A stretch of 64,000 nucleotides of DNA. Origin: Bacillus pseudomycoides (GTDB lineage: Bacteria; Bacillota; Bacilli; Bacillales; Bacillaceae_G). This document shows, one piece after another, positions 27,371 through 36,483 of this stretch. The notes beneath the pieces are model-generated. The model worked only from the letters and a program-made list of their open reading frames with translations, was not told the DNA's origin and ran no database searches. A program made the translations under genes and the position numbers. Location: positions 1,550,001 to 1,614,000 of the forward strand of contig NZ_CP064266.1 in assembly GCF_022811845.1 (NCBI RefSeq). Direction: 5' to 3'. The number at the start of each line of letters is the position of its first letter. Positions within the stretch are counted from its first letter, which is position 1.

Positions 27371-27405
27371 AAAAACTCAAGGGATTTTCCCTTGAGTTTT
27401 TTTGT
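27371..27405 (+). terminator. Terminator after tuf
   Basis: AAAAACTCAAGGGA and TCCCTTGAGTTTTT pair around a short TTT loop, followed by more T. Ends the str transcript. Confidence 0.95.
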
Positions 27406-27512
27406 TTATGAAAATTAGTATTTTCTAGTTTTAAACGAGTTTCTTCTATAATATATAAATCTGTAAAATAAATCATCCAGAAACTGTAAAAAGAATTCCG
27501 GTAGATGAAAAC

Positions 27513-27541
27513 TTGAAATTCTTTAAAGTGCCATGTATAAT
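27513..27541 (+). promoter_or_regulatory. S10 operon promoter, upstream copy
   Basis: TTGAAA at 27513-27518 and TATAAT at 27536-27541 are separated by 17 nt, 203 nt before rpsJ. Confidence 0.8.
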
Positions 27542-27580
27542 AGCAAAAGTAGAGAAAAGCAGATGCAAACAAAAAGATGC

Positions 27581-27609
27581 TTGCATCTAGACGAATAACA
27601 TTGTATAAT
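27581..27609 (+). promoter_or_regulatory. S10 operon promoter, downstream copy
   Basis: TTGCAT at 27581-27586 and TATAAT at 27604-27609 are separated by 17 nt, 135 nt before rpsJ. The rest of the 389-nt tuf-rpsJ gap is a GC-richer leader (27619-27735) without a gene. Confidence 0.75.
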
Positions 27610-27619
27610 AGACAATGTT
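27597..27619 (+). promoter_or_regulatory. Palindrome over the -10 of the second S10 promoter
   Basis: AACATTGT (27597-27604) and ACAATGTT (27612-27619) are perfect 8-bp arms with a 7-nt centre; the -10 hexamer sits in the middle. Its form is that of an operator, but no regulator is known to me here. Confidence 0.5.
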
Positions 27620-27743
27620 GGTCTTTGACTGCGATGAAGTGGAAGGTTGCTGACACACCCGGCCGCTTTGCCATGGCATGGTGTGAGGAAATTTCCATGG
27701 AGAAGGTCTATTTTAGAAATAGGCGAACGAAGGAGGGAAAATA

Positions 27744-28052
27744 ATGGCAAAAGAAAAAATTCGTATCCGTTTAAAAGCTTACGATCACCGTATTCTTGAT
27801 CAGTCAGCTGAGAAAATTGTAGAAACAGCAAAACGTTCTGGGGCAACAGTTTCTGGTCCGATCCCATTACCAACGGAAAAAACTGTTTACACAATTCTTC
27901 GTGCTGTTCATAAGTACAAAGATTCTCGTGAGCAATTCGAAATGCGCACGCACAAACGTTTAATCGACATCGTGAGCCCTACTCCACAAACAGTAGACTC
28001 ATTAATGCGTTTAGACTTACCATCTGGTGTAGATATCGAAATCAAATTATAA
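27744..28052 (+). CDS. rpsJ: 30S ribosomal protein S10
   Basis: S10 is part of the 30S head and also the NusE partner of NusB in rrn antitermination. The 102-residue protein shows IRIRLKAYDHRILDQSAEKIVETAKRSGA and the loop motif HKYKDSREQFEMRTHKRLIDI. It opens the S10-spc-alpha supercluster after GAAGGAGGGAAAATA. Confidence 0.97.
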   Translation: MAKEKIRIRLKAYDHRILDQSAEKIVETAKRSGATVSGPIPLPTEKTVYTILRAVHKYKDSREQFEMRTHKRLIDIVSPTPQTVDSLMRLDLPSGVDIEIKL

Positions 28053-28087
28053 TTTATATAACTTAAAAAATGTAGGAGGTGTAACTC

Positions 28088-28720
28088 ATGACCAAAGGAA
28101 TCTTAGGAAGAAAGATCGGTATGACTCAAGTATTTGCTGAAAACGGTGAGCTAATCCCTGTAACAGTAATCGAATCAACTCCAAACGTTGTCCTTCAAAA
28201 GAAGACAGCTGAAACTGATGGCTACAATGCAATTCAGTTAGGGTTTGACGATAAACGTGAAAAATTAGCTAACAAACCTGAACAAGGTCACGTTGCTAAA
28301 GCAACTACTGCTCCTAAGCGCTTCATTCGCGAAATCCGCGATGCAGACGTGGACGGATTAGAGGTTGGTCAAGAGGTAAAAGTTGAAGTTTTCACTGCAG
28401 GTGAAATCGTAGACGTAACAGGAATTTCTAAAGGTAAAGGTTTCCAAGGTGCTATTAAACGCCACGGACAATCTCGCGGACCTATGTCTCATGGTTCTCG
28501 TTACCACCGTCGTCCTGGTTCAATGGGCCCAGTTGCTCCGAACCGTGTATTCAAAGGCAAAAAACTTGCTGGACGTATGGGTGGAGACCAAGTTACGGTT
28601 CAAAACTTAGAAATCGTTCAAGTTGACGTTGAGCGCAACTTATTGTTAGTAAAAGGTAACGTTCCAGGTGCTAAGAAGTCTCTTGTAGTTGTTCAAGGCG
28701 CTGTGAAGGCTAGCAAATAA
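28088..28720 (+). CDS. rplC: 50S ribosomal protein L3
   Basis: L3 is an early assembly protein that reaches toward the peptidyl-transferase centre. The 210 residues contain GILGRKIGMTQVF at the N-terminus and the loop GPMSHGSRYHRRPGSMG. The start follows GTAGGAGGTGTAACTC. Confidence 0.97.
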   Translation: MTKGILGRKIGMTQVFAENGELIPVTVIESTPNVVLQKKTAETDGYNAIQLGFDDKREKLANKPEQGHVAKATTAPKRFIREIRDADVDGLEVGQEVKVEVFTAGEIVDVTGISKGKGFQGAIKRHGQSRGPMSHGSRYHRRPGSMGPVAPNRVFKGKKLAGRMGGDQVTVQNLEIVQVDVERNLLLVKGNVPGAKKSLVVVQGAVKASK

Positions 28721-28745
28721 TTCACAATAGGAAGGAGGAATTCCA

Positions 28746-29369
28746 ATGCCAAAAGTTACTGTATATAATCAAACTGGTTCACAGGTTGGCGAAATCGAAT
28801 TAGCTGAAGCTGTTTTCGGTATCGAACCTAATGAAGCTGTACTTTTTGAAGCTGTAATGATGCAACGTGCATCTTTACGTCAAGGTACACATAAAGTAAA
28901 AACTCGCTCTGAAGTGCGCGGTGGTGGTCGTAAACCATGGCGTCAAAAAGGAACTGGACGTGCTCGTCAAGGTTCTATCCGCTCTCCTCAATGGCGTGGT
29001 GGTGGTACGGTATTCGGACCTACACCAAGAAGCTATGCATACAAACTTCCTAAGAAAGTTCGTCGCTTAGCTATTAAATCTGCATTAGCTACTAAAGTAG
29101 TTGAGAACAACATTGTAGTTCTTGAGGACCTAGTGTTAAATGCACCAAAAACAAAAGACATGGTAGCAGTACTTAAAGGATTAACTGTTGAAAAGAAAGC
29201 TCTTATCGTAACTGCTGATGCAAACGAATCTGTAGAGTTATCTGCTCGCAATATTCCTGGAGTAACAGTAATCACTGCTGATGGCGTAAACGTCTTAGAC
29301 GTGCTTCATCATGATAAGCTAATCATGACAAAAGCGGCAGTGGAAAAAGTAGAGGAGGTGCTTGCATAA
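28746..29369 (+). CDS. rplD: 50S ribosomal protein L4
   Basis: L4 (207 residues) lines the exit tunnel; the tunnel loop is seen as RGGGRKPWRQKGTGRARQGS. In E. coli L4 autoregulates the S10 operon; this is not established for Bacillus. The stop TAATGA overlaps the start of rplW by one base. Confidence 0.97.
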   Translation: MPKVTVYNQTGSQVGEIELAEAVFGIEPNEAVLFEAVMMQRASLRQGTHKVKTRSEVRGGGRKPWRQKGTGRARQGSIRSPQWRGGGTVFGPTPRSYAYKLPKKVRRLAIKSALATKVVENNIVVLEDLVLNAPKTKDMVAVLKGLTVEKKALIVTADANESVELSARNIPGVTVITADGVNVLDVLHHDKLIMTKAAVEKVEEVLA

Positions 29370-29659
29370 TGAGAGATCCTCGTGATATCATTAAGCGCCC
29401 AGTTATCACTGAACGTTCTATGGAAATGATGGCTGAAAAAAAATACACGTTCGATGTGGACGTTAAATCTAATAAAACAGAAGTTAAAGACGCTGTAGAA
29501 GCGATCTTTGGTGTTAATGTAGAGAAAGTAAACATCATGAACTACAAGCCGAAAGCAAAACGCGTTGGTCGTCACGCTGGTTTTACTAGCCGTCGTCGTA
29601 AAGCAATCGTTAAGCTAACTGCTGACAGCAAAGAAATCGAAATCTTCCAAGGTGTTTAA
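29369..29659 (+). CDS. rplW: 50S ribosomal protein L23
   Basis: L23 (96 residues) sits at the tunnel exit and docks trigger factor and SRP. IIKRPVITERSMEMM and YTFDVDVKSNKTEVKDAVEAIF are family motifs. The start overlaps rplD, with GGAGGTGCTTGCATA upstream. Confidence 0.97.
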   Translation: MRDPRDIIKRPVITERSMEMMAEKKYTFDVDVKSNKTEVKDAVEAIFGVNVEKVNIMNYKPKAKRVGRHAGFTSRRRKAIVKLTADSKEIEIFQGV

Positions 29660-29687
29660 TTCTTACTAAAGAAGGAGGGAAATTGAG

Positions 29688-30518
29688 ATGGCAATTAAAA
29701 AGTATAATCCAACTACTAACGGTCGTCGTAACATGACTACGAATGATTTCGCTGAAATTACGACTGACAGACCGGAAAAGTCTTTACTTGCGCCTTTAAG
29801 CAAAAAGGCTGGTCGTAATAACCAAGGTAAAATTACTGTACGTCACCAAGGTGGCGGACATAAGCGTCAATACCGTATCATCGACTTCAAACGTAACAAA
29901 GATGGAATTCCTGGACGCGTTGCTACGATCGAATACGATCCAAACCGCTCTGCGAATATCGCATTAATTAACTACGTTGACGGTGAAAAACGTTACATTC
30001 TTGCTCCTAAAAACTTAGAAGTAGGTATGGAAGTTATGTCTGGCGCTGATGCTGACATTAAAATCGGTAACGCATTACCATTAATCAACATTCCAGTAGG
30101 TACTGTTGTTCATAACATCGAGCTTAAGCCTGGTCGCGGCGGACAATTAGTTCGTTCTGCAGGAACTTCTGCTCAAGTACTTGGTAAAGAAGGTAAATAC
30201 GTACTTGTACGTTTAACTTCTGGTGAAGTACGTTTAGTATTATCTGCTTGCCGCGCTACAGTAGGTCAAGTAGGTAACGAACAACACGAACTTATCAAAA
30301 TCGGTAAAGCAGGTCGCTCTCGCTGGTTAGGTAAGCGCCCAACAGTTCGTGGTTCTGTAATGAACCCTGTTGATCACCCACACGGTGGTGGTGAAGGTCG
30401 CTCTCCAATCGGACGTAAGTCTCCAATGTCTCCATGGGGTAAACCAACTCTTGGATTCAAGACTCGTAAGAAAAACAAAGCGTCTGATAAATTTATTGTT
30501 CGTCGTCGTAAAAAATAA
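29688..30518 (+). CDS. rplB: 50S ribosomal protein L2
   Basis: L2 (276 residues) bridges to the 30S and supports peptidyl transfer. RHQGGGHKRQYRIIDFKR and the C-terminal MNPVDHPHGGGEGRSP, with the conserved His, are present. The start follows GAAGGAGGGAAATTGAG. Confidence 0.97.
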   Translation: MAIKKYNPTTNGRRNMTTNDFAEITTDRPEKSLLAPLSKKAGRNNQGKITVRHQGGGHKRQYRIIDFKRNKDGIPGRVATIEYDPNRSANIALINYVDGEKRYILAPKNLEVGMEVMSGADADIKIGNALPLINIPVGTVVHNIELKPGRGGQLVRSAGTSAQVLGKEGKYVLVRLTSGEVRLVLSACRATVGQVGNEQHELIKIGKAGRSRWLGKRPTVRGSVMNPVDHPHGGGEGRSPIGRKSPMSPWGKPTLGFKTRKKNKASDKFIVRRRKK

Positions 30519-30578
30519 TGGGATTGTAGTACGGTTCACTTCTAGAACCGTACGCCAATCACGAAGGGAGGCACCAAA

Positions 30579-30857
30579 ATGGCTCGTAGCTTAAAAAAAG
30601 GACCATTTGTCGATGATCACTTAATGAGTAAAATGGAAAAATTAGTTGCATCTGAGCAAAAGCAAGTTGTTAAAACTTGGTCTCGCCGTTCAACAATCTT
30701 CCCTCAGTTCATCGGTCATACAATTGCTGTATATGACGGTCGTAAACACGTACCTGTGTACATCACTGAGGATATGGTTGGCCATAAGTTAGGTGAATTC
30801 GCACCAACTCGTACGTACAAAGGTCACCTTGCTGACGATAAGAAAACTAGAAGATAA
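30579..30857 (+). CDS. rpsS: 30S ribosomal protein S19
   Basis: S19 (92 residues) binds the 30S head near the A-site tRNA. ARSLKKGPFVDDHL starts the protein and GHKLGEFAPTRTYKGH is near the end. The 60-nt gap after rplB holds a small inverted repeat (GTACGGTTC/GAACCGTAC). Confidence 0.97.
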   Translation: MARSLKKGPFVDDHLMSKMEKLVASEQKQVVKTWSRRSTIFPQFIGHTIAVYDGRKHVPVYITEDMVGHKLGEFAPTRTYKGHLADDKKTRR

Positions 30858-30874
30858 TGAGAGGAGGCACTTCA

Positions 30875-31216
30875 ATGCAAGCTAAAGCAGTAGCGAGAAC
30901 AGTTCGTATTGCTCCTCGTAAAGTTCGTTTAGTTGTAGACTTAATCCGAGGTAAGCAAGTGGGTGAAGCGATTGCTATCCTTAACCACACACCAAAAACT
31001 GCTTCTCCAGTTGTAGAAAAGGTTTTAAAATCTGCAATCGCAAATGCAGAACATAATTATGAAATGGACATTAACAACCTAGTTGTTGAAACAGTTTTCG
31101 TTGACGAAGGTCCTACGTTAAAACGTTTCCGTCCACGTGCAATGGGTCGTGCAAGCCAAATTAACAAACGCACAAGCCACATTACTGTTGTGGTATCAGA
31201 AAAAAAGGAGGGATAA
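30875..31216 (+). CDS. rplV: 50S ribosomal protein L22
   Basis: L22 (113 residues) contributes a beta-hairpin to the exit tunnel. RTVRIAPRKVRLVVDLIRGK and the hairpin FVDEGPTLKRFRPRAMGRAS are intact. The start (MQAKAVART) is the ATG after GAGAGGAGGCACTTCA; codons from 30857 contain that ribosome site. Confidence 0.96.
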   Translation: MQAKAVARTVRIAPRKVRLVVDLIRGKQVGEAIAILNHTPKTASPVVEKVLKSAIANAEHNYEMDINNLVVETVFVDEGPTLKRFRPRAMGRASQINKRTSHITVVVSEKKEG

Positions 31217-31219
31217 TCG

Positions 31220-31879
31220 ATGGGTCAGAAGGTTAATCCAATTGGTCTTCGTGTCGGTGTTATTCGTGACTGGGAATCTCGTTGGTTCGCTGAAAAAGAT
31301 TACGCTACACTTTTACATGAAGACATCAAAATCCGCGAGTACATTACTGGACGCTTAAAAGATTCTGCTGTTGCTAAAGTAGAAATCGAACGTGCAGCAA
31401 ATCGTGTAAATGTTACAATTCACACTGCAAAACCTGGTATGGTAATTGGTAAAGGTGGTACAGAAGTTGAAGCACTTCGTAAAGCTCTTAACCAACTAAC
31501 AGGCAAGCGTGTACACATTAATATTTTAGAAGTTAAGAGAGCTGATCTTAACGCTAAATTAGTAGGGGAAAACATTGCTCGTCAATTAGAAAACCGTGTA
31601 TCTTTCCGTCGTGCACAGAAGCAAGTAATTCAACGTGCTATGCGTGCAGGAGCTAAAGGTATTAAAACACAGGTTTCTGGTCGTCTTGGCGGAGCTGATA
31701 TCGCTCGTGCAGAATCTTACAGTGAAGGAACTGTTCCACTTCATACACTTCGCGCTGATATTGACTATGCAGCAGTTGAAGCTGATACAACATACGGTAA
31801 ATTAGGCGTAAAAGTATGGATCTACCGTGGAGAAGTCCTTCCTACAAAAAAGAAAGCTTCTGAGGAAGGAGGAAAATAA
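31220..31879 (+). CDS. rpsC: 30S ribosomal protein S3
   Basis: S3 (219 residues) forms the mRNA entry site; the KH-domain motif MVIGKGGTEVEALRK is present. It begins GQKVNPIGLRVGVIRDWES. The spacing from rplV is 3 nt, with AAAAAGGAGGGATAATCG as the ribosome site. Confidence 0.97.
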   Translation: MGQKVNPIGLRVGVIRDWESRWFAEKDYATLLHEDIKIREYITGRLKDSAVAKVEIERAANRVNVTIHTAKPGMVIGKGGTEVEALRKALNQLTGKRVHINILEVKRADLNAKLVGENIARQLENRVSFRRAQKQVIQRAMRAGAKGIKTQVSGRLGGADIARAESYSEGTVPLHTLRADIDYAAVEADTTYGKLGVKVWIYRGEVLPTKKKASEEGGK

Positions 31880-31880
31880 T

Positions 31881-32315
31881 ATGTTAATGCCTAAACGCGT
31901 AAAATATCGTAGAGAGCATCGTGGTAAAATGCGTGGTCGTGCAAAAGGTGGCGCTGAAATTGCTTTCGGTGAGTTCGGTCTTCAAGCTCAAGCAGCTTCA
32001 TGGATCACTAACCGTCAAATCGAGGCAGCTCGTCGTGCAATGACTCGTTACATGAAACGTGGCGGTAAAGTATGGATTAAAATTTTCCCTTCTAAACCTT
32101 ACACTGCAAAACCTTTAGAAGTACGTATGGGTTCCGGTAAAGGGGCACCAGAAGGCTGGGTAGCAGTAGTAAAACCTGGGAAAATTATGTTCGAAATCGC
32201 GGGTGTATCTGAAGAGGTAGCACGCGAAGCATTACGTCTTGCAGCTCACAAGTTACCAGTGAAATGTAAATTCGTAAAACGTGAAGAAAATGGTGGTGAA
32301 TCTAATGAAAACTAA
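31881..32315 (+). CDS. rplP: 50S ribosomal protein L16
   Basis: L16 (144 residues) contacts the A-site tRNA acceptor arm. MLMPKRVKYRREHRGKMRG begins the protein and GSGKGAPEGWVAVVKPGKIMFE contains the conserved Arg/Gly loop region. The start follows GAAGGAGGAAAATAAT, right after rpsC. Its 3' end overlaps rpmC by 11 nt. Confidence 0.97.
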   Translation: MLMPKRVKYRREHRGKMRGRAKGGAEIAFGEFGLQAQAASWITNRQIEAARRAMTRYMKRGGKVWIKIFPSKPYTAKPLEVRMGSGKGAPEGWVAVVKPGKIMFEIAGVSEEVAREALRLAAHKLPVKCKFVKREENGGESNEN

Positions 32316-32505
32316 TGATATTCGTGAATTAACCACTGCCGAAATCGAAACAAAAGTTAAAGCTTTAAAGGAAGAGTTGTTTAATCTTCGCTTCCAACTT
32401 GCTACAGGACAATTAGAGAATCCAACTCGCATTCGTGAAGTGCGTAAAGCGATCGCTCGTATGAAAACTGTAGTTCGTGAAAGAGAGATCGGAATTAATC
32501 GATAA
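32305..32505 (+). CDS. rpmC: 50S ribosomal protein L29
   Basis: L29 (66 residues) is an all-helical protein beside L23 at the tunnel exit. It begins MKTNDIRELTTAEIETKV. The start is set by GGTGGTGAATCTA inside rplP; earlier codons lack family support. Confidence 0.96.
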   Translation: MKTNDIRELTTAEIETKVKALKEELFNLRFQLATGQLENPTRIREVRKAIARMKTVVREREIGINR

Positions 32506-32525
32506 ATTGAGGGGAGGTTTGCAAA

Positions 32526-32789
32526 GTGAGCGAACGTAACCAACGCAAAGTTTATACTGGTCGTGTTGTGTCTGACAAAATGGACAAAACGATTACAGTT
32601 TTAGTTGAAACTTACAAAACTCATTCCTTGTACGGAAAACGCGTTAAGTATTCTAAGAAATACAAAGCGCATGATGAGCAAAACCAAGCAAAAGTTGGCG
32701 ATATCGTTAAAATCATGGAAACTCGCCCGCTTTCTGCTACTAAGCGTTTCCGTTTAGTTGAAATCGTTGAAGAAGCGGTTATTATCTAA
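32526..32789 (+). CDS. rpsQ: 30S ribosomal protein S17
   Basis: S17 (87 residues) is an OB-fold 16S-binding protein. RKVYTGRVVSDKMDKTITVLVE and VGDIVKIMETRPLSATKRF are family motifs. The start is GTG after GAGGGGAGGTTTGCAAA. Confidence 0.97.
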   Translation: MSERNQRKVYTGRVVSDKMDKTITVLVETYKTHSLYGKRVKYSKKYKAHDEQNQAKVGDIVKIMETRPLSATKRFRLVEIVEEAVII

Positions 32790-32832
32790 ATAGACGAATC
32801 GGAATTTTTAGTCCGAAGGGAGGTTTCATAAC

Positions 32833-33201
32833 ATGATCCAACAAGAATCTCGTTTGAAAGTCGCTGACAACTCTGGTGCACGTGAACTTTTAACAATTAA
32901 AGTATTAGGCGGCTCTGGTCGTAAATATGCTAACATTGGTGATATTATCGTTGCTACGGTAAAACAAGCAACACCAGGTGGCGTTGTTAAAAAAGGTGAC
33001 GTTGTTAAAGCAGTAGTAGTACGTACGAAGAGCGGTGCTCGTCGTGCAGACGGTTCTTACATTCGTTTTGATGAAAACGCAGCGGTTATCATTAAAGACG
33101 ATAAGAGCCCACGTGGTACTCGTATCTTCGGACCAGTAGCTCGTGAATTACGTGATAGCAACTTCATGAAGATCGTTTCTTTAGCTCCAGAAGTTCTATA
33201 A
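32833..33201 (+). CDS. rplN: 50S ribosomal protein L14
   Basis: L14 (122 residues) lies at the subunit interface (bridge B8). MIQQESRLKVADNSGARE and PRGTRIFGPVARELR are diagnostic. It opens the spc block after GGGAGGTTTCATAAC. Confidence 0.97.
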   Translation: MIQQESRLKVADNSGARELLTIKVLGGSGRKYANIGDIIVATVKQATPGGVVKKGDVVKAVVVRTKSGARRADGSYIRFDENAAVIIKDDKSPRGTRIFGPVARELRDSNFMKIVSLAPEVL

Positions 33202-33239
33202 TTTAAGGTATTGCCTTGCTAAGGAGGTGCAGAATTAAG

Positions 33240-33551
33240 ATGCATGTAAAAAAAGGTGATAAAGTACAGGTAATCACTGGTAAAGACAAAGGAAAACAAG
33301 GCGTTATCCTTGTGGCTTTCCCAAAGGAAAACCGTGTTATCGTTGAGGGTGTTAACATCGTTAAAAAGCACTCTAAGCCATCTCAATTAAATCCACAAGG
33401 TGGAATTATCACGAAAGAAGCACCTATTCACGTTTCTAATGTTATGCCATTAGATCCGAAAACAGGTGAACCTACTCGCGTAGGCTTCAAAGTGGAAGAT
33501 GGTAAAAAAGTTCGTATTGCAAAAAAATCTGGTGAATTATTAGATAAATAA
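33240..33551 (+). CDS. rplX: 50S ribosomal protein L24
   Basis: L24 (103 residues) is a KOW-domain assembly initiator: KGDKVQVITGKDKGKQGVI. The start (MHVKKGDK) is the ATG 7-8 nt after AAGGAGGTGCAGAATT; upstream codons from 33216 have no support. Confidence 0.96.
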   Translation: MHVKKGDKVQVITGKDKGKQGVILVAFPKENRVIVEGVNIVKKHSKPSQLNPQGGIITKEAPIHVSNVMPLDPKTGEPTRVGFKVEDGKKVRIAKKSGELLDK

Positions 33552-33577
33552 TTTTCTTAAGAAAGGAGGTCACTTCA

Positions 33578-34117
33578 TTGAATCGCCTTAAAGAGAAGTT
33601 CCAAAAGGAAATTACTCCTGCTCTAGTGAGCAAGTTTAACTATAAATCTGTAATGCAAGTACCGAAGATCGAAAAGATCGTTATCAACACTGGTGTTGGT
33701 GATGCGGTAGCAAATTCTAAAGCATTAGACAATGCTGTAGAGGAATTAACTCAAATCACAGGTCAAAAGCCTGTTATCACTCGCGCGAAAAAATCTATCG
33801 CAGGTTTCCGTCTTCGTGAAGGAATGCCAATTGGTGCGAAAGTTACTTTACGCGGCGAGCAAATGTATGAGTTCTTCGACAAATTAGTATCTGTTTCTTT
33901 ACCACGTGTACGTGATTTCCGTGGTGTATCTAAGAAATCTTTCGATGGTCGTGGTAACTATACGTTAGGTGTTAAAGAGCAACTTATTTTCCCTGAGATC
34001 GATTATGATAAAGTAAGCAAAGTCCGCGGTATGGACATCGTAATCGTTACTACAGCGAACACTGACGAAGAAGCTCGTGAACTTTTAACACAATTCGGTA
34101 TGCCATTCCAAAAATAA
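33578..34117 (+). CDS. rplE: 50S ribosomal protein L5
   Basis: L5 (179 residues) binds 5S rRNA in the central protuberance. KIVINTGVGDA and RDFRGVSKKSFDGRGNYTLGVKEQ are conserved. The start is TTG after AAAGGAGGTCACTTCA. Confidence 0.96.
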   Translation: MNRLKEKFQKEITPALVSKFNYKSVMQVPKIEKIVINTGVGDAVANSKALDNAVEELTQITGQKPVITRAKKSIAGFRLREGMPIGAKVTLRGEQMYEFFDKLVSVSLPRVRDFRGVSKKSFDGRGNYTLGVKEQLIFPEIDYDKVSKVRGMDIVIVTTANTDEEARELLTQFGMPFQK

Positions 34118-34150
34118 TGGAAGCCAACGCTAAGTAGAGGAGGCGAAAAC

Positions 34151-34336
34151 GTGGCTAAAAAATCTATGATAGCGAAACAAAAGCGTACTCCTAAGTTTAA
34201 AGTACAAGAGTATACACGTTGCGAACGCTGCGGTCGTCCGCATTCTGTATACCGCAAATTTAAACTTTGCCGTATTTGTTTCCGTGAACTTGCATATAAA
34301 GGTCAAATTCCTGGTGTTAAAAAAGCTAGTTGGTAA
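34151..34336 (+). CDS. rpsN: 30S ribosomal protein S14, zinc type
   Basis: This 61-residue S14 has the CERC...CRIC cysteine quartet, so it is the zinc-binding (type Z) form. Bacillus often encodes a zinc-free paralogue elsewhere. The start is GTG after AGAGGAGGCGAAAAC. Confidence 0.96.
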
Positions 34337-34365
34337 AACCCACAAATGGGAAGGAGGTAAAACAC

Positions 34366-34764
34366 ATGGTGATGACAGATCCAATTGCAGATATGCTTAC
34401 TCGCATCCGTAATGCGAACATGGTACGTCATGAGAAATTAGAGGTTCCTGCTTCTAAAATCAAAAAAGAGATCGCTGAACTTTTAAAACGTGAAGGTTTC
34501 ATTCGTGATGTAGAATACATCGAGGATAACAAACAAGGTATCCTTCGTATTTTCCTGAAATATGGTGCAAACAATGAACGTGTAATCACTGGATTAAAAC
34601 GTATCAGTAAGCCTGGCTTACGCGTTTACGCAAAAGCTGACGAAGTACCACGTGTACTTAACGGATTAGGTATTGCTCTTGTTTCTACATCTAAGGGAGT
34701 AATGACGGACAAAGACGCTCGTCAATTACAAACTGGTGGAGAAGTAGTAGCATACGTTTGGTAA
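34366..34764 (+). CDS. rpsH: 30S ribosomal protein S8
   Basis: S8 (132 residues) binds 16S helix 21. [19 protein letters not shown] starts it and [13 protein letters not shown] is near the end. The start is set by GGAAGGAGGTAAAACAC. In E. coli S8 represses the spc operon; not established here. Confidence 0.96.
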
Positions 34765-34795
34765 TTAATATTTAAACGAACGGAGGTGTGACAAC

Positions 34796-35335
34796 ATGTC
34801 TCGTATTGGTAAAAAGATTCTTGAAATCCCTGCAGGTGTTACTATCACAGTAGCAGAAAACAATACTGTAACAGTAAAAGGACCTAAAGGTGAATTAACT
34901 CGTACATTCAATGCTGATATGTCTATCAAGATTGAAGAAAACATCCTAACAGTTGAGCGTCCATCTGAACAGAAGGAACACCGTGCATTACACGGTACAA
35001 CTCGTGCTTTACTAGGAAACATGGTTGAAGGTGTAACTACAGGTTTCGCTCGCGGACTTGAATTAATCGGGGTTGGTTACCGTGCTCAAAAACAAGGTGA
35101 CAAACTTGTATTAAGCGTAGGTTACTCTCACCCAGTTGAAATGACTCCTGAAGCGGGTCTTGAAGTTGAAGTTCCTGCTCCAACTAAGATCGTGATTAAA
35201 GGTATCGACAAACAACGTGTCGGCGAATTCGCCGCTAACGTTCGTGCTGTACGTGCTCCAGAACCTTACAAAGGTAAAGGAATTCGTTACGAAGGTGAAG
35301 TTGTACGTCGTAAAGAAGGTAAAACTGCTAAGTAA
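34796..35335 (+). CDS. rplF: 50S ribosomal protein L6
   Basis: L6 (179 residues) lies near the sarcin-ricin loop. SRIGKKILEIPAGV begins it and PEPYKGKGIRYEGEVVRRKEGKTAK ends it. Starts after GGAGGTGTGACAAC. Confidence 0.97.
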   Translation: MSRIGKKILEIPAGVTITVAENNTVTVKGPKGELTRTFNADMSIKIEENILTVERPSEQKEHRALHGTTRALLGNMVEGVTTGFARGLELIGVGYRAQKQGDKLVLSVGYSHPVEMTPEAGLEVEVPAPTKIVIKGIDKQRVGEFAANVRAVRAPEPYKGKGIRYEGEVVRRKEGKTAK

Positions 35336-35366
35336 GCCCGTTAGGTGAAAGAAAGGAGTGACAAGA

Positions 35367-35729
35367 ATGATCACTAAAGCTGATAAAAATGCGACTCGTA
35401 AGAAAAGACATGCACGTGTACGTGCTAAGCTTACTGGTACTGCAGAACGTCCACGTTTAAACGTGTTCCGTTCTAATCAACACATTTACGCTCAAGTTAT
35501 TGATGATGTGAATGGTGTAACATTAGTAAGTGCATCTACTCTTGATAAAGACCTTGCTCTTAACGGTACAAGCAACACTGAAGCTGCTACGAAAGTTGGC
35601 GAATTAGTTGCTAAGCGTGCTGTAGAGAAGGGTGTTAAAGAAGTAGTATTTGATCGCGGTGGTTACTTATACCATGGCCGTGTTAAAGCTCTAGCTGAAG
35701 CTGCTCGTGAGGCTGGATTACAATTTTAA
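35367..35729 (+). CDS. rplR: 50S ribosomal protein L18
   Basis: L18 (120 residues) binds 5S rRNA. RLNVFRSNQHIYAQVIDD and FDRGGYLYHGRVKALAEAAREAGL are family motifs. The ATG at 35367 is preferred to a GTG nine bases earlier that lies in the ribosome site AAAGGAGTG. Confidence 0.95.
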   Translation: MITKADKNATRKKRHARVRAKLTGTAERPRLNVFRSNQHIYAQVIDDVNGVTLVSASTLDKDLALNGTSNTEAATKVGELVAKRAVEKGVKEVVFDRGGYLYHGRVKALAEAAREAGLQF

Positions 35730-35750
35730 TGGTCAAAGGAGGGAAAATTG

Positions 35751-36251
35751 ATGCGTCGCATTGACCCAAGTAAATTAGAACTTGAAGAACGTGTAGTTAC
35801 GATAAACCGTGTTGCGAAAGTTGTTAAGGGTGGTCGTCGTTTCCGCTTTGCTGCACTAGTTGTAGTTGGCGACAAAAACGGTCATGTTGGATTTGGTACT
35901 GGTAAAGCTCAAGAGGTACCAGATGCTATTCGCAAAGCTATCGAAGATGCTAAGAAAAACTTAATCGAAGTACCATTAGTTGGTACATCAATTCCACACG
36001 AAATCATCGGACATTTCGGTGCTGGTGAAGTATTCTTAAAACCTGCTGCTGAAGGTACTGGAGTAATCGCTGGTGGACCAGTTCGTGCGGTTCTTGAATT
36101 AGCTGGTGTACAAGATATTCTTTCGAAATCTCTTGGCTCTAACACACCAATTAACATGATTCGCGCTACTGTGAACGGATTAAGCGAACTTAAGCGTGCT
36201 GAAGATGTTGCAAAATTACGCGGTAAATCTGTAGAAGAGCTACTAGGTTAA
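35751..36251 (+). CDS. rpsE: 30S ribosomal protein S5
   Basis: S5 (166 residues) helps decoding fidelity. [21 protein letters not shown] and [22 protein letters not shown] are conserved. The ATG after AAAGGAGGGAAAATTG is chosen; a TTG directly before it is an alternative. Confidence 0.96.
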
Positions 36252-36267
36252 GAAGGAGGGAAAACAA

Positions 36268-36450
36268 ATGGCGAAAAAGTTAGAAATTACCCTCACTCGT
36301 AGTGTAATTGGTCGTCCACAAGATCAACGTGCGACTGTAGAAGCTTTAGGTCTTAAAAAGTTGAATTCAACTGTAGTTAAGGAAGAAACTCCTGCTATTC
36401 TTGGTATGATCAACAAAGTTTCTCACCTTGTAACTGTAAAAGAAGCTTAA
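36268..36450 (+). CDS. rpmD: 50S ribosomal protein L30
   Basis: L30 (60 residues): [36 protein letters not shown] sequence with no extra domain. Starts after GAAGGAGGGAAAACAA, 16 nt from rpsE. Confidence 0.96.
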
Positions 36451-36483
36451 GGATAACTCATTAATATAAGGAGGTGCCTGGGA

